DNA of 64,000 bases from JAKPAM01 sp047601745 (GCA_047601745.1 JASGIS010000001.1:6138001-6202000); one strand, 5' to 3'; positions 37,480 to 46,897 are shown, counted from the first letter of the stretch. The notes: generated by a model from the letters alone, not told the origin. Numbers and translations are program-made.

Positions 37480-38853
37480 ATGCGGATCGACTCTCGGAGC
37501 ATCGCGGCCTGGCCGCTGGCAGCCGGACTGCTGCTGGCCGGTTGCGGCGGAACCAGCGGCGGACCGGATCGCGGCAGCGCCGTGGTCACCCCGGTGCAGA
37601 CGGCGGCGTTGACGACCGCCCAGATCGATGCCGGAGCCGACGCCATGGGTGTGGCGACGCTGCTGGGCCCGGCCCGCTGCGGCGTCGCCATCAGCAGCCT
37701 CGAATACAACACCGTCGGCGGACGCGGCGAGGACACCAACGCGACCGCCGCCGTCATGGTGCCCACGGGCACCGCCGACGGTTGCAGCGGCGAGCGGCCG
37801 GTCGTCCTGTACGCGCACGGCACCGACTTCGACAAGACCTTCGACATGGCCAAGGTCGATATCAACGACGAAGCGCGACTGACGATGATCGCGTTCGCCG
37901 CGCAAGGTTACGTCGTCGTCGCGCCGAACTACACCGGCTACGCCCGCTCCCGGCTCGGCTACCACCCTTACCTGAACGCCGACGCGCAGGCCGACGACAT
38001 GATCGACGCGATGCGCGCGACGCGCGCGCAGTTCGGCGCGATGTCGACGACGGTGAAGCTGGGCAAGCGGCTGTACCTGAGCGGTTATTCGCAAGGGGGG
38101 CACGTGGCGATGGCCACGCAGCGCGCGATGCAGCAGCGCTATCCGGACGAGTTCACGGTCACGGCCAGCGGACCGATGTCCGGTCCCTATGCGCTGTGGA
38201 CGTTCTCGCGGCTGATCCTCCAGGGCCAGCAGAACATCGGCGCCAGCCTGTTCACGCCGATGCTGGTGACCAGCTACCAGCAGGCGTACGGCAACCTCTA
38301 CACGACGCCGTCCGATGCGTACCAGCCGCCCTACGACACGATCCTGCCCGACCTGCTGCCGTCGGCCGACCCGGCCGGCGCGATCGCCAAGATCCCGGCG
38401 GGCGCCGACGGCTCGTACCGGACGCTGTTCGATGCCGGCGACGGCTCGCCGTTCATCTTCAAGACCAGTTTCCGCCTGGCGTCGCAGCAGCCCGGCAGCC
38501 CGTATGCGCAGGCGTTGCAGCGCAATGACCTGCTCGGCGGCTGGAAACCCGCCGCGCCGATGGCGCTGTGCTACGGCGCCGGCGACCCGACGGTGTTCGG
38601 CATGAACAGCACCAGCGCCGAAGCAGCGTTCGCCGGCCAGGGCGCGACCGTCACCCGCTTCGACGTCGAAGACGCCGGCACGGTGCCGGCCGCGATCCAG
38701 CAGGGCTTCGAGGCGGCCAAGGCCGGCGTCAGCGCGCAGGCCGGCGGCGGCGCGGCCGGCGCGGCGGCCGTCGTCGCCGTGTATCACAAGACGCTGGTCC
38801 CGCCTTTCTGCCTGGCGCTGGTACGAGGGTTCTTTCAGGGCGCCGGCGGCTAG
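37480..38853 (+). CDS. Second secreted lipase-like lipoprotein, paralogue of the previous gene
   Basis: 457 residues from the ATG at 37480 (caggag upstream). It has a short signal with the lipobox LLLAGC (Cys about 24). It aligns along its whole length with the upstream protein: NTVGGRGEDTNATAAVMVP, VVAPNYTGYARSRLGYHPYL, GYSQGGHVAMATQRAM, ADGSYRTLFDAGDGSPF, CYGAGDPTVFGMNSTSAE and a shared Cys-containing C-terminus (TLVPPFCLALVRGFF). The two genes clearly arose by tandem duplication. The conserved Cys pairs suggest disulphides, in keeping with an extracytoplasmic location. A 234-base gap with small gtgacag repeats (37314-37334) separates them. Confidence 0.87.
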   Translation: MRIDSRSIAAWPLAAGLLLAGCGGTSGGPDRGSAVVTPVQTAALTTAQIDAGADAMGVATLLGPARCGVAISSLEYNTVGGRGEDTNATAAVMVPTGTADGCSGERPVVLYAHGTDFDKTFDMAKVDINDEARLTMIAFAAQGYVVVAPNYTGYARSRLGYHPYLNADAQADDMIDAMRATRAQFGAMSTTVKLGKRLYLSGYSQGGHVAMATQRAMQQRYPDEFTVTASGPMSGPYALWTFSRLILQGQQNIGASLFTPMLVTSYQQAYGNLYTTPSDAYQPPYDTILPDLLPSADPAGAIAKIPAGADGSYRTLFDAGDGSPFIFKTSFRLASQQPGSPYAQALQRNDLLGGWKPAAPMALCYGAGDPTVFGMNSTSAEAAFAGQGATVTRFDVEDAGTVPAAIQQGFEAAKAGVSAQAGGGAAGAAAVVAVYHKTLVPPFCLALVRGFFQGAGG

Positions 38854-38901
38854 GAGCTGTTCACCCGAAGAGCGCCACGCTCGCGACCCGCACAGCCGGC
38901 A

Positions 38902-39006
38902 GATCAGCCCGCCGGATCAACCCTGCGACGATCAGCCCCGCGATGATCAGCTCGGCGACGCCCAGCTCCGCGAGGATCACAACCCGCCGACGATCAACCC
39001 GCCGCC
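38902..39006 (-). repeat. Stop-codon-anchored tandem repeat at the 3' end of the SbmA/YddA-like gene, 15-bp unit
   Basis: Seven degenerate units of the type gatcagccccgcgac (13-17 bp) fill 38902-39006. The last unit (38992-39006) contains the stop codon, tca at 38994-38996, and five of the other six units repeat gatca or gatcac at the same place. Confidence 0.75.
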
Positions 39007-40946
39007 GGCAGCGGCGCCAGCCGCAGGACGGCGGGTCCGTCGTCGCGGGGCTCGACGCGCAGCACCTGGCGATGGAAGCGCGCGACCGACGGGCGGTGCG
39101 CGATCGAGATCATCGTCGTGTCCGGCAGACGATCGTGCAGCGCCTCGTAGATCGCCTGCTCGCCGCGTTCGTCGAGGGCGCTGGTCGCCTCGTCCAGCAG
39201 CAGCCAGCGCGGCGCGATCAGCAACGCACGGGCGGCGGCCAGACGCTGCTGCTCGCCGCCTGACAGCACCTGGGTCCAGTTCGCGACCTCGTCCAGCCGC
39301 GCGACCAGCGACGGCAGGCCGGCCGCGTTCAGCGCGTCGGCGATCGCGGCATCGCTGCCCGCCTGCGCCTGGCGCGGGTAGCACAACGCATCGCGCAGCG
39401 AGCCCAGCGGCAGGTACGGGCGCTGCGGCAGGAACAGCGCCTGGTCGGCCGGCAGCCGCGTCACGTCGCCGTCGGCGAACGGCCAGATACCGGCCAGCAG
39501 GCGGAACAGCGTGCTCTTGCCGGTCCCCGACGGACCGACGATCAGCGTGTGCTGCCCGGGCTCGATCCGCTGGTGCTCGGTCTGCAACAACGGCCGCGTG
39601 ACGATCGCCGGCATCGGCGCGTCCCGCCATGCGGGCATCGCCGCATCGGCCGGCTCGGCGTGCGACGACGGCGATGCGACCGGCACGGCGACCAGCGCGT
39701 GGCCGAGATCGACGCGCGCCAGCGGATCGGCACCGGGAACGCCCGGAGCGCCCGGAGCGCCCAAAGCACCCAAAGCACCCGGAGTACCCGATGTGCCCGA
39801 AGCGCCGGCGGCCGCCTCGGCAGGCGGCGTCGGTCCCAGCGCGCGGGCGGCGTCGATCGCGCGCGAGAACCCGTCCAGCCGGGCGATCGCCGCGCGCCAG
39901 TCGGCCAGCGTCGTGTACGAGTCGACGAGCCAGGACAGCGACTCCTGCACCTTGCCGAACGCCATCGAGGTCTGCATCAGCGCGCCCAGTGCGATCGCTC
40001 CCGAGAAATAGCGCGGCGCGGCGACGACGAACGGAAAGATGATCGCCAGTTGGCCATAGAACGACGCGAACCACGTGTAGCGCTTCTGCCGCTTCATGAT
40101 CTGCCACCAGTTCGCGACGACGCGCGCGAAGCGCTCGCGGAACCCGGCCAGCTCGTCGTGCTCGCCGCGGTACAGCGCGATGCCTTCGGCGTTCTCGCGC
40201 GCGCGCACCAGCGCGAAGCGGAAGTCCGCCTCGAAGCGTTCCTGCTGGAAATTCAAGCCGATCAGCGGCTTGCCGATCATGTGCGCGACCACGCTGCCGA
40301 GCCCGGCGTAGACGAGGGCGACCCACACCATGTAGCCGGGGATCTCGACGCCGGCCAGCGTCATCGACCCGGACAGGCCCCACAGGATCCCGACGAACGA
40401 CAGCAGCGTCACCACCGACGACAACAGGCCGAAGAACAGCGATAGCGATAGCGATACGAAGTCGCGCAGGTCCTCGGCGATCCGCTGGTCGGGGTTATCG
40501 GAGCCGAAATCGGCGAGCGACAGGCGGTAATGGATCGCGTCGCGCATCCAGCTCGCCAGATGGACGTCGGTCAGCCAGCGCCGCCAGCGCATCGTCAGCA
40601 TCTGCTGCAGATACAGTTGATAGACGGCGAGGACGATGTACAGGAACGCGATCCACGTGAACTGGAACAGCAGGCGCTTGAACTCGGGAAAGTTCTTGTC
40701 CTCGAGCGCGTTGTAGAAGTGGCCGTTCCAGGTGTTCAGCCGAACGTTGACCCAGACCAGCGCGAGGCTGAGCACGATCAGCACGACGAACAGGCCGCAA
40801 CCGATCCAGCGCTCTTCGGAGACCCAGTACGGACGGGCGATCTGCCAGAAACTGGGCCACAGCCCCCGCGCCGCCGTTCCGGCGGCCTTCGACGTCGCTC
40901 TCGGTGCCGCGTTCGATCCCGCCTTCGATGTCATCGTCGATCCCAT
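38994..40946 (-). CDS. ABC transporter, fused permease-ATPase of the SbmA/BacA/YddA type
   Basis: 650 residues from the ATG at 40946. The N-terminal two-thirds hold six membrane helices with the SbmA/BacA-like signature: VRLNTWNGHFYNALEDKNFPEF, RWRRWLTD and ASWMRDAIHYRL, then GSDNPDQRIAEDLRDF. The C-terminal ATPase has Walker A VGPSGTGKSTLFRLLAGIWP, signature LSGGEQQRLAAARAL, Walker B WLLLDEATSALD and a switch His. Relatives carry vitamin B12, bleomycin-like peptides or fatty acyl substrates. Between the two domains is a Gly-Ala-Pro repeat (about 378-402, from 9-bp units near 39740-39810). Confidence 0.88.
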   Translation of the reverse strand: MGSTMTSKAGSNAAPRATSKAAGTAARGLWPSFWQIARPYWVSEERWIGCGLFVVLIVLSLALVWVNVRLNTWNGHFYNALEDKNFPEFKRLLFQFTWIAFLYIVLAVYQLYLQQMLTMRWRRWLTDVHLASWMRDAIHYRLSLADFGSDNPDQRIAEDLRDFVSLSLSLFFGLLSSVVTLLSFVGILWGLSGSMTLAGVEIPGYMVWVALVYAGLGSVVAHMIGKPLIGLNFQQERFEADFRFALVRARENAEGIALYRGEHDELAGFRERFARVVANWWQIMKRQKRYTWFASFYGQLAIIFPFVVAAPRYFSGAIALGALMQTSMAFGKVQESLSWLVDSYTTLADWRAAIARLDGFSRAIDAARALGPTPPAEAAAGASGTSGTPGALGALGAPGAPGVPGADPLARVDLGHALVAVPVASPSSHAEPADAAMPAWRDAPMPAIVTRPLLQTEHQRIEPGQHTLIVGPSGTGKSTLFRLLAGIWPFADGDVTRLPADQALFLPQRPYLPLGSLRDALCYPRQAQAGSDAAIADALNAAGLPSLVARLDEVANWTQVLSGGEQQRLAAARALLIAPRWLLLDEATSALDERGEQAIYEALHDRLPDTTMISIAHRPSVARFHRQVLRVEPRDDGPAVLRLAPLPAAG

Positions 40947-41223
40947 CCTCGTACCGGCCAGACGCGCCGATCATCGCGCCCGACGGCGCGGCAGGCCGAC
41001 ACGTTACCAGCGAACCCTTGACCACGAGCCAACGCACGAGCCTCGCCCTTCAGGACGAGGTCGAGCGGCGAGGCCATCGTGTTCCGGCACCGAAGGCGCC
41101 CCGTATCGTGGCGAGGAGACTCCCGCGTCCGGGCGGGAGCGGCTCACGACTCGCCGAGGGCGGACGACGGATGAATGGTCGCGCCCGGCATCGCGCATGC
41201 GAGCGGCGCGGGCCAGCGGCGCG
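40947..41223. other. Intergenic region between the SbmA/YddA-like gene and folE2
   Basis: 277 bases without a gene. The hairpin ctcccgc/gcgggag (41120-41139) could end folE2 transcripts. The part next to 40946 has degenerate repeats (atcg/gatc-rich). Confidence 0.4.
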
Positions 41224-42033
41224 TCAGGCGTCGGATTCGATCCGCGCCCAGGCCGAATGGTTGTGGATCGATTCGAAGTTCTCGACCTCGACCACGTAGC
41301 GCAGGATGCGCTCGTCCTCGGCCAGCCGGGCGGCGACGTCGCGCACCAGGTCTTCGACGAATTTGGGATTGTCGTACGCGCGCTCGGTCACGTACTTCTC
41401 GTCGACGCGCTTGAGCAGGCCCCACAGCTCGCACGAGGCCTGCGCCTCGATCGTCGCGATCAGCGCCTCGAGCGACAGCGGCTCGCTCGAGCGGACGGTG
41501 ACCGTCACGTGCGAACGCTGGTTGTGCGCGCCGTAATCGGAAATCGTCTTCGAGCACGGGCACAGGCTGGTCACCGGCACGAGCACGGTCAGGTCGGCCA
41601 CCGCCTGGTCGATCGTGCCGTCGACGACGACCGTGACCTGGTAATCCATCAGGCTCTCGATCCCCGACACCGGCGCCGCCTTGCGCAGGAACAGCGGGAA
41701 CGCGATCTCGATCCGACCGCGGCGCGCGTCCAGCAGCGTCACCATCTCGCGATGCAGCGCGATCAGCCGCGCCATGTCCAGCGCTTCCGACTGCTCGCCG
41801 ATCAGTGCCATGAAGCGCGACATGTGCGTGCCCTTCTGGTCGGCCGGCAGCGCGACGTCCATCGCGAACTGACCGACGCTCGGCTGCTCGGTGCCGTCGC
41901 CCAGACGCCAGCGCAGCGGCGCGCGCACGCCCTTGACCCCGACCCGCTCGATCGCGATCTGCCGAAGGTCGGCACTGCCCTGCACGTCGATCATCTGGCC
42001 CGACATCAGCAACTGGGAATCATGGATGTTCAT
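41224..42033 (-). CDS. folE2: GTP cyclohydrolase FolE2 (type IB)
   Basis: 269 residues. It makes 7,8-dihydroneopterin triphosphate from GTP for folate or queuosine synthesis, and is a zinc-independent alternative to FolE. The active-site cysteine lies in VTSLCPCSKTISDYGAHNQRSHV. Other family marks are MSRFMALIG, EIAFPLFLRK and the C-terminal VVEVENFESIHNHSAWA. It is downstream of dxs with a 132-base gap. In many bacteria FolE2 is induced by zinc shortage, but no Zur site is evident here. Confidence 0.93.
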   Translation of the reverse strand: MNIHDSQLLMSGQMIDVQGSADLRQIAIERVGVKGVRAPLRWRLGDGTEQPSVGQFAMDVALPADQKGTHMSRFMALIGEQSEALDMARLIALHREMVTLLDARRGRIEIAFPLFLRKAAPVSGIESLMDYQVTVVVDGTIDQAVADLTVLVPVTSLCPCSKTISDYGAHNQRSHVTVTVRSSEPLSLEALIATIEAQASCELWGLLKRVDEKYVTERAYDNPKFVEDLVRDVAARLAEDERILRYVVEVENFESIHNHSAWARIESDA

Positions 42034-42165
42034 CGGTCACTCTGTATGGTCTGAAAGGCGGCGCTCGTCGGCCGGTCGAAGCGTCCCGCGTCGCACGCCA
42101 GGCCCCGAACGATAACAAGCCTTGGCGATTTCGGCAGGAGCCGATCGACATCCACCCTTCGGGGG

Positions 42166-44079
42166 CTATCTGCTGGCGACCAGCCGGGGCACGCCCTCGG
42201 CCTGAGGCTCGCCGAACCGCTCGCGCACCGAGCGCGCGATGCCGTCGGCATCGAGCCCTTCGGCCCGCAGCAGTTGCGCCTGCTCGCCATGGTCGATGAA
42301 GCGGTCGGGCAGGCCGAGCTGCAGCAGCGGCTTGACGATGCCGGCGGCCGCCAGCGCCTCGGCGACCGCACTGCCCGCGCCGCCCATTACAGCATGCTCC
42401 TCGATAGTCACGAAGGCGTCATGGGTACGCGCGAGTTCGGCCAGCAGCTCGTGATCGACGGGCTTGACGAAGCGCATGTTGACCACGGTCGCGTCGAGTT
42501 TCTCGCCGGCCTCGAGCGCCGGCGCGACCATCGTGCCGAAAGCCAGCAGCGCCAGCTTGCGCCCCTGGCGCCGGACCTGCGCCTTGCCGATCGGGATCTC
42601 GACCAGGTCGCGCTTGACCGTCGCGCCGATGCCGGCGCCGCGCGGATAGCGGACGGCGGCCGGCCCCTCGTGCTGGAAGCCCGTGTACAGCATCTGTCGG
42701 CACTCGTTCTCGTCGGACGGTGCCATGACGACCAGGTTCGGGATGCAGCGCAGGAACGCCAGGTCGTACGCGCCGGCATGCGTGGCGCCGTCGGCGCCGA
42801 CGAGCCCGGCCCGGTCGAGCGCGAACAGCACCGGCAGGTTCTGCAGCGCGACGTCGTGGATCAACTGGTCGTACGCGCGCTGCAGGAACGTCGAATAGAT
42901 CGCGACGACCGGCTTCATGCCCTCGCAGGCCAGGCCGGCGGCGAAGGTCACCGCGTGCTGCTCGGCGATGCCGACGTCGAAATAACGCGACGGGAAGCGC
43001 TTTTCGAACTCGACCAGGCCCGAACCCTCGCGCATCGCCGGCGTGATGCCGACCAGCCGCCGGTCGATCGCCGCCATGTCGCAGATCCAGTCGCCGAACA
43101 CCTGCGTGTACGTGGGTTTGGCCGGCGTCGACGGCTTCTTGATGCCTTCTTCGGGATCGAACTTGCCGGGACCGTGGTACAGCACCGGATCGGCCTCGGC
43201 GAGCTTGTAGCCATGTCCCTTGCGCGTGATGATGTGCAGGAACTGCGGGCCCTTGAGGCCGCGCAGGTTCTGCAGCGTCGGGATCAGCGCATTCAGGTCG
43301 TGCCCGTCGATCGGGCCGACGTAGTTCATGCCGAAGGCCTCGAACATCGTCGCCGGCATGATCATGCCCTTCGCGTGTTCTTCGAATTTCTTGGCCAGTT
43401 CGAACACCGGCGGCACGCGCGACAGCACCGCGCGGCCGACATCCTTCGCGCGCGCGTACGTGCGGCTGGACAGCAGCCCGGCCAGGTGGCGGTTCAACGC
43501 GCCGACCGGCGGCGAGATCGACATCTCGTTGTCGTTCAGGATCACCAGCAGATCGATGTCGTTGGTGACGCCGGCGTTGTTCATGGCCTCGAACGCCATG
43601 CCCGCCGTCATCGCGCCGTCGCCGATCACCGCCACGTGCCGGCGCCGGCCCGGCCCCTCGTTCTCGCCCTTCTCGCGCGAGGCCACGGCCATGCCCAGCG
43701 CCGCCGAGATCGACGTCGACGAATGCGCGGTGCCGAACGTGTCGTATTCGGACTCGCTGCGTTTCGGAAACCCGGAGATGCCGTCCAACTGGCGCAGCGT
43801 GCGCATCCGCTCGCGCCGGCCGGTCAGGATCTTGTGCGGATAGCTCTGGTGGCCGACGTCCCAGATCAGCCGGTCGTACGGCGTGTCGAACACGTAGTGC
43901 AGCGCGATCGACAGCTCGACGGTGCCCAGGTTCGACGACAGATGGCCGCCGGTCTGCGACACCGATTCGAGCACGAAGGCGCGCAACTCGTCGGCCAGAT
44001 GGGGCAGTTCGTCGCGTCCGAGCTCACGCAACTGGCGCGGATCGTCGAGTCGTTCGAGCAGAGCGAAGCGTGGATTCAT
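42166..44079 (-). CDS. dxs: 1-deoxy-D-xylulose-5-phosphate synthase
   Basis: 637 residues; the start ATG follows the ispA stop without any gap. It joins pyruvate and glyceraldehyde 3-phosphate with thiamine diphosphate, the entry step of the MEP isoprenoid pathway. SGGHLSSNLGTVELSIALHYVF, the ThDP motif GDGAMTAGMAFEAMNNAG and NDNEMSISPPVG are in the N-terminal domain. The catalytic Glu lies in GIAEQHAVTFAAGLA, and YSTFLQRAYDQLIHDVALQ and the C-terminal transketolase domain complete the protein. Being in one transcript with ispA and xseB is a classic proteobacterial order. Confidence 0.96.
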   Translation of the reverse strand: MNPRFALLERLDDPRQLRELGRDELPHLADELRAFVLESVSQTGGHLSSNLGTVELSIALHYVFDTPYDRLIWDVGHQSYPHKILTGRRERMRTLRQLDGISGFPKRSESEYDTFGTAHSSTSISAALGMAVASREKGENEGPGRRRHVAVIGDGAMTAGMAFEAMNNAGVTNDIDLLVILNDNEMSISPPVGALNRHLAGLLSSRTYARAKDVGRAVLSRVPPVFELAKKFEEHAKGMIMPATMFEAFGMNYVGPIDGHDLNALIPTLQNLRGLKGPQFLHIITRKGHGYKLAEADPVLYHGPGKFDPEEGIKKPSTPAKPTYTQVFGDWICDMAAIDRRLVGITPAMREGSGLVEFEKRFPSRYFDVGIAEQHAVTFAAGLACEGMKPVVAIYSTFLQRAYDQLIHDVALQNLPVLFALDRAGLVGADGATHAGAYDLAFLRCIPNLVVMAPSDENECRQMLYTGFQHEGPAAVRYPRGAGIGATVKRDLVEIPIGKAQVRRQGRKLALLAFGTMVAPALEAGEKLDATVVNMRFVKPVDHELLAELARTHDAFVTIEEHAVMGGAGSAVAEALAAAGIVKPLLQLGLPDRFIDHGEQAQLLRAEGLDADGIARSVRERFGEPQAEGVPRLVASR

Positions 44080-45003
44080 TCAGGATTTTCTCAAGACGAT
44101 CATGTCGGCCAAGGCGCCCAGCCGCCCGCCGTCGGCCCCGAAGCCGGCCAGCGCCGAATGGGCCTGGCGCCTCAGACTGTGCGCCAGTTCCTTGGATTGG
44201 TCCAGCCCGAGCAGCGACACGTAGGTCGGCTTGTCGTGCTGCGCGTCCTTGCCGGCGGTCTTGCCGAGCGTGCCCGAATCGGCCTCGACGTCGAGCACGT
44301 CGTCGACGACCTGGAAGGCCAGCCCGACCGCGTCGGCATAGACGACCAGTGCCTGCCGCTCGTCGGCCGACAGCGGCCGGCCGCACTCGGCACCCATCAG
44401 CACCGAGGCCTTGAGCATCGCGCCGGTCTTGCGCTCGTGCATCCGCTGCAGCGCGTCGCGATCGAGCCGACGGCCGACCGACGCCAGGTCGATGGCCTGG
44501 CCGCCGGCCATCCCCAGCGAACCGGCCGCGCGGGCCAGCTCGGCGAGCATCCGCACGATCGACTCGGGCCGGGCGCCGGCCCGCTCGGCATCGGCGAGCA
44601 CCGCGAAGGCCTGAGCCTGCAGCGCGTCGCCGACGAGCATCGCCGTCGCCTCGCCGAACGCGACGTGCACGGTCGGCTTGCCCCGGCGCAGCACGTCGTC
44701 GTCCATGCACGGCAGGTCGTCGTGCACCAGCGAATACGCGTGGATCAGCTCGACCGCGGCGGCCGCGTGGTCGACGACCGCCGCCGGCGCGCCGACCAGC
44801 TCGCCGGCCGCGTACGCGAGCAGCGGGCGAACGCGCTTGCCGCCGTCGAGCACCGCGTAGCGCATGCCGCGATGCAGGTCGGACGGCTCGGTCTGCTCGG
44901 CCGGCAGGCGCTCGGCCAGGAACGCTTCGATGCGCGACGAGGCGGCGCGCAGCCACCGCTCGAACGAGCCCGCGTCATCGGCCGGCATCGGCGCCGCGCT
45001 CAA
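44080..45003 (-). CDS. ispA: Farnesyl diphosphate synthase
   Basis: 307 residues, making C15 farnesyl diphosphate from IPP and DMAPP/GPP. The start is a TTG at 45003 overlapping the xseB stop (TTGA); an ATG at 44988 would remove five residues. The first Asp-rich motif is HDDLPCMDDD with the GKPT that follows, and the second is FQVVDDVLDVEADSGTLGK. GGKRVRPLL binds IPP. The residues before the first Asp motif (AYSLV) fit the short-chain bacterial FPP type. It sits between xseB and dxs with no gaps. Confidence 0.93.
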   Translation of the reverse strand: MSAAPMPADDAGSFERWLRAASSRIEAFLAERLPAEQTEPSDLHRGMRYAVLDGGKRVRPLLAYAAGELVGAPAAVVDHAAAAVELIHAYSLVHDDLPCMDDDVLRRGKPTVHVAFGEATAMLVGDALQAQAFAVLADAERAGARPESIVRMLAELARAAGSLGMAGGQAIDLASVGRRLDRDALQRMHERKTGAMLKASVLMGAECGRPLSADERQALVVYADAVGLAFQVVDDVLDVEADSGTLGKTAGKDAQHDKPTYVSLLGLDQSKELAHSLRRQAHSALAGFGADGGRLGALADMIVLRKS

Positions 45004-45317
45004 GCGTCATCTCCGGCCGCATCGGCGGCGTCGGCGGCGTCGGCGTCGAACACCTTGAGCAGGTCCGCCTCGAGGATGCGCACCTGCTGGCGGGCATCGG
45101 CCAGCGACTCGCGGCAGGTCGCGACGAGCGCGGCGCCGCGCTTGTACGCATCGAGCGATTGCTCGAGCGACAGCGCGCCGCCTTCCATCGCCTGGACCAG
45201 CGCTTCGAGCTCGGTCATCGCCGCCTCGAACGAAACGGGGTTACCCGCATCGTCGGCCGGCGACCGTGCGTCGCTCGACGATGCCGCGGTCGGGTCGGGA
45301 GTTCGTGGATCCGTCAT
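45000..45317 (-). CDS. xseB: Exodeoxyribonuclease VII small subunit
   Basis: 105 residues from the ATG at 45317; a longer frame from 45413 is unconserved. The XseB core FEAAMTELEALVQAMEGGAL, then SLEQSLDAYKRGAALVATCRESLADA, forms the two helices that bind XseA. An acidic, Ser/Asp-rich leader of 30 residues precedes it. The last 15 residues are an Ala-Ala-Asp repeat encoded by 9-bp units (about 45017-45043) just before the stop. It is first in the xseB-ispA-dxs operon. Confidence 0.92.
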   Translation of the reverse strand: MTDPRTPDPTAASSSDARSPADDAGNPVSFEAAMTELEALVQAMEGGALSLEQSLDAYKRGAALVATCRESLADARQQVRILEADLLKVFDADAADAADAAGDDA

Positions 45318-45732
45318 CGAAAAAGCCTGCTCGGTTGGCTGCGCGGCCGATTCCGCCGCGAAGCGGCCGGCCTGCCGGCGGCGCCGGCATCGTGATGTCG
45401 CAATGGTTAACAAAATCGGGGCGGCGCACGCGCGATCCGCCCTGTCGATCCGCGCCGCTGCGGCGCCGCCAAGACCCTGATTTTACTCGGGTCGCGGCCC
45501 TGCCCCAAGTCGGAGCGCGATCGCCGCGAGCGAACGGGTTACCCGTCGACCGAAATGTGGTGACCCGGGCACGGATTCGGGGTATTCTCCCCGGCTCTTC
45601 GCCGCGCGTCTCCCGGTCTACCCCCCGATTCCGCCGGGTTCCCGCTAACCCGGACCGGGCCATCCCCTTCGGTTCACCGGGCCGACGCCGATATTGGACC
45701 CGTCGTTTTCCCTTTCTGCACAGGAGGCAAGG
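45318..45732. other. Intergenic region between divergent xseB and the Rieske oxygenase gene
   Basis: 415 bases without a credible gene; the translated stretches here are Arg/Pro-rich shadows. It should hold promoters for both directions. The clearest candidate is the plus-strand promoter at 45560. The aggagg ribosome site of the oxygenase is at 45721-45726. Confidence 0.5.
45560..45588 (+). promoter_or_regulatory. Possible promoter of the Rieske oxygenase gene
   Basis: GTGACC (45560-45565), a 17-base spacer and TATTCT (45583-45588), each 4/6 to the sigma70 consensus, about 140 bases before the start codon. Confidence 0.3.
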
Positions 45733-46836
45733 ATGTCGGATCTGGGTCGGCGTGCGTACTTCACACCGTCGTGCGCTCAGCTTCCGGTCACCGCATACTT
45801 CGACCAGGCGCTTCATCAGCGCGAGATCGATCTGCTGTTCAAGCAGGGGCCCGGCTACGTCGGTCACCAGTTGATGGTGCCCGAGCGCGGGGACTATTTC
45901 ACGTTGCCCGCCGAACGCGACGGCCGGATGCTCGTGCACAACGCCAACGGCATCGAGTGCCTGTCCAATGTGTGCCGCCATCGCCAGGCGATCATGTTCA
46001 AGGGCAAGGGCAACGCGCAGAACATCGTGTGCCCGCTGCATCGCTGGACTTACGACCTGAAGGGCGAGCTGCTCGGCGCGCCGCATTTCGGCGAGCGTCC
46101 GTGCCTGAATCTCGGTCGCACGCCGCTGCAGAACTGGCAGGGACTGCTGTTCGAAGGGCCGCGCGACGTCGTCCGCGACCTGGCCGCGCTCGGCGTGCGC
46201 GAGCATTTCGACTTCTCGGGCTACCTGCTCGACCACGTCGAGGTGCACGAGTGCCAGTACAACTGGAAGACCTTCATCGAGGTCTATCTCGAGGACTATC
46301 ACGTCGCGCCGTTCCATCCTGGCCTCGGCAAGTTCGTCAACTGCGACAACCTCAAATGGGAGTTCGGCGACCGCTATTCGGTGCAGACCGTCGGCGTCAA
46401 CAAGGAACTTACCCGTCCGGGCTCGCCCGCTTACCGCGAGTGGCACGAGCAGGTGCTGCGCTTCAACGAGGGGCGGGTACCCGAGTTCGGCGCGATCTGG
46501 CTCACCTATTACCCGAACGTGATGATCGAGTGGTATCCGCACGTGCTCGTCGTCTCGACGCTGATCCCGCGCGGACCGAAACACACGACCAACATCGTCG
46601 AGTTCTACTATCCCGAGGAGATCGTGCTGTTCGAGCGCGAGTTCGTCGAAGCCGAACGCGCCGCGTACATGGAGACGGCGGTCGAGGACGACGAGATCGC
46701 CGAGCGCATGGATGCCGGACGCCACGCGCTGATGCTGCGCGGCGTCAGCGAGGTCGGGCCGTACCAGAGCCCGATGGAAGACGGCATGCAGCACTTCCAC
46801 GAGTTCCTGCGCCGCGAGCTCGGCCCGCTGGACTGA
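45733..46836 (+). CDS. Rieske non-heme iron oxygenase, alpha-subunit type
   Basis: 367 residues from the ATG at 45733 with an aggagg ribosome site. The Rieske centre is complete: CRHRQ near residue 80 and CPLHRWTYDLKGEL about 18 residues on. The catalytic mononuclear iron site is D-x2-H-x4-H in EDYHVAPFHPGL, and the late Asp ligand is probably in the C-terminal helix. The domain order and length match the aromatic-ring/quaternary-ammonium oxygenase family. No beta subunit, ferredoxin or reductase gene is nearby, so a generic reductase must serve it. The substrate cannot be told. Its stop lies in a short hairpin. Confidence 0.88.
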   Translation: MSDLGRRAYFTPSCAQLPVTAYFDQALHQREIDLLFKQGPGYVGHQLMVPERGDYFTLPAERDGRMLVHNANGIECLSNVCRHRQAIMFKGKGNAQNIVCPLHRWTYDLKGELLGAPHFGERPCLNLGRTPLQNWQGLLFEGPRDVVRDLAALGVREHFDFSGYLLDHVEVHECQYNWKTFIEVYLEDYHVAPFHPGLGKFVNCDNLKWEFGDRYSVQTVGVNKELTRPGSPAYREWHEQVLRFNEGRVPEFGAIWLTYYPNVMIEWYPHVLVVSTLIPRGPKHTTNIVEFYYPEEIVLFEREFVEAERAAYMETAVEDDEIAERMDAGRHALMLRGVSEVGPYQSPMEDGMQHFHEFLRRELGPLD

Positions 46837-46860
46837 GAACGGCCCGGTTCCGGCCGTTCT
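46836..46860 (+). terminator. Hairpin at the stop codon of the Rieske gene
   Basis: Arms agaacggcc and ggccgttct (9 bp, 7-base loop) start at the last base of the stop codon. There is no T-tract. Confidence 0.5.
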
Positions 46861-46897
46861 GCGAGCACGATCCCTTCACAGGCTCCGACGATCCTTC

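Noticed and set aside
40947..41037. Acidic repeat peptide (Gly-Ile-Asp-rich) upstream of the SbmA/YddA-like gene in another frame
   Set aside because: It overlaps the start of the transporter gene in a different frame and has no conserved features.
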